Below, in pieces: positions 6,720-6,792 of a stretch of DNA of 6,792 nucleotides. Under the pieces are notes generated by a model. The model saw nothing but the letters and a program-made list of their open reading frames with translations, did no database searches and was not told the DNA's origin. The stretch comes from Nitrospira sp. (lineage in GTDB: Bacteria > UBA9089 > CG2-30-40-21 > SBAY01): positions 1 to 6,792 of the forward strand of contig SBAY01000009.1 in assembly GCA_005239945.1 (NCBI GenBank), written 5' to 3'. The translations under genes and the position numbers were made by a program. Position 1 is the stretch's first letter, and each line of letters starts with the position of its first letter.

Positions 6720-6748
6720 CTCCTTTTAATTGCTTAATGCCCCTCACA
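6697..6748 (-). ncRNA. Group II intron domain VI and 3' splice site (proposed)
   Basis: Directly after domain V, GAG (6745-6743) pairs with CTC (6702-6700). GGGCAT (6742-6737) pairs with ATGTCT (6709-6704), using two G-U pairs. The single A at 6703 stays bulged, 7 bases from the proposed end. A bulged A at this distance is the hallmark of the branch point. The end, CTACTCGAC, matches the group II rule that introns end in AY. The apical loop carries AAAAGGAGG, the ribosome site of the subunit gene, and the ATG forms part of the 3' arm. At about 50 bases it is longer than many bacterial domain VI hairpins. Confidence 0.55.
6719..6727 (-). promoter_or_regulatory. Strong ribosome binding site AAAAGGAGG for the subunit gene
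   Basis: This is a near-perfect anti-16S match, 9 bases before the ATG at 6709. It decides the start against the in-frame TTG at 6718. It falls in the loop of the proposed intron domain VI. Confidence 0.8.
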
Positions 6749-6781
6749 GAACCGTGCTTGAGGTTTTCCCTCACACGGCTC
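6749..6781 (-). ncRNA. Group II intron domain V
   Basis: The 33-base hairpin has lower arms GAGCCGTG and CACGGTTC (8 pairs including the usual G-U), a two-base AG bulge on the 3' side, upper arms TGAGG and CCTCA, and a GAAAA loop. The AGC catalytic triad near the 5' end and the GAGCCGT...ACGGTTC frame match the conserved catalytic domain V of group II introns. The domain is intact, so the intron may be active. Confidence 0.88.
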
Positions 6782-6792
6782 TTCGGTAATAC

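Larger units (their letters stand above)
6697..6792 (-). mobile_element. Group II intron, 3' end (rest lies beyond the right edge)
   Basis: A strong domain V and a plausible domain VI mark the 3' end of a group II intron on the same strand as the surface genes. The reverse transcriptase/maturase, usually in domain IV, would be expected just beyond 6792. These introns are retroelements that splice from the host RNA. The proposed 3' splice junction is between 6697 and 6696, inside the fifth codon of the subunit reading frame. Exon 2 would begin AACGGCTAATAGG. Confidence 0.75.

Overview
This window is AT-rich. All recognisable coding capacity lies on the minus strand, as one block of cell-surface genes that reads from the right edge to the left edge. 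The organism looks like a bacterium with an outer membrane, probably from an uncultivated lineage. The reasons are a giant mosaic surface protein with SdrD-type and DUF11-type domains followed by a beta-rich region like those of Gram-negative outer-membrane proteins, and spacers filled with short permuted 'word' repeats. No marker gene is present, so the taxonomic guess is weak.

In transcription order: (1) at 6697-6792 lies the 3' end of a group II intron, with a convincing domain V (6749-6781) and a plausible domain VI ending near 6697. (2) At 6164-6709 is a small secreted pilin-like or WxL-like beta-sandwich protein. Its ribosome binding site and start codon appear to lie inside intron domain VI. 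(3) A 175-base spacer holds two hairpins, a doubtful small ORF and word repeats. (4) At 4522-5988 and (5) 2804-4357 are two paralogous secreted proteins. Each has a DUF916-like or chaperone-like first domain and three Ig-like repeats of the 'N-T-G-N' type. A 164-base spacer with 8-base tandem words and a long inverted repeat separates them. (6) At 1-2741 is the N-terminal 913 residues of a giant exported protein, cut by the left window edge. Its domains are WxL/pilin-like, FlgD-type Ig, carboxypeptidase-regulatory-like, DUF11, SdrD-B-like, and then the start of a beta-rich outer-membrane-type region.

My reading of the joint function is inference. A small abundant subunit, two Ig-repeat helper or scaffold proteins and a large outer-membrane or surface anchor would form a surface fibre or coat assembly system. 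The pairing of WxL-like subunits with DUF916-like partners recalls the WxL loci of Gram-positive bacteria. Here it is combined with a giant protein that itself begins with a subunit-like domain. The intron ending inside the first codons of the subunit gene is the second main point of interest. It may make expression of that gene depend on, or be rescued by, the intron.

No stretch longer than 300 bases lacks a gene. No tRNA, rRNA or CRISPR array was seen.
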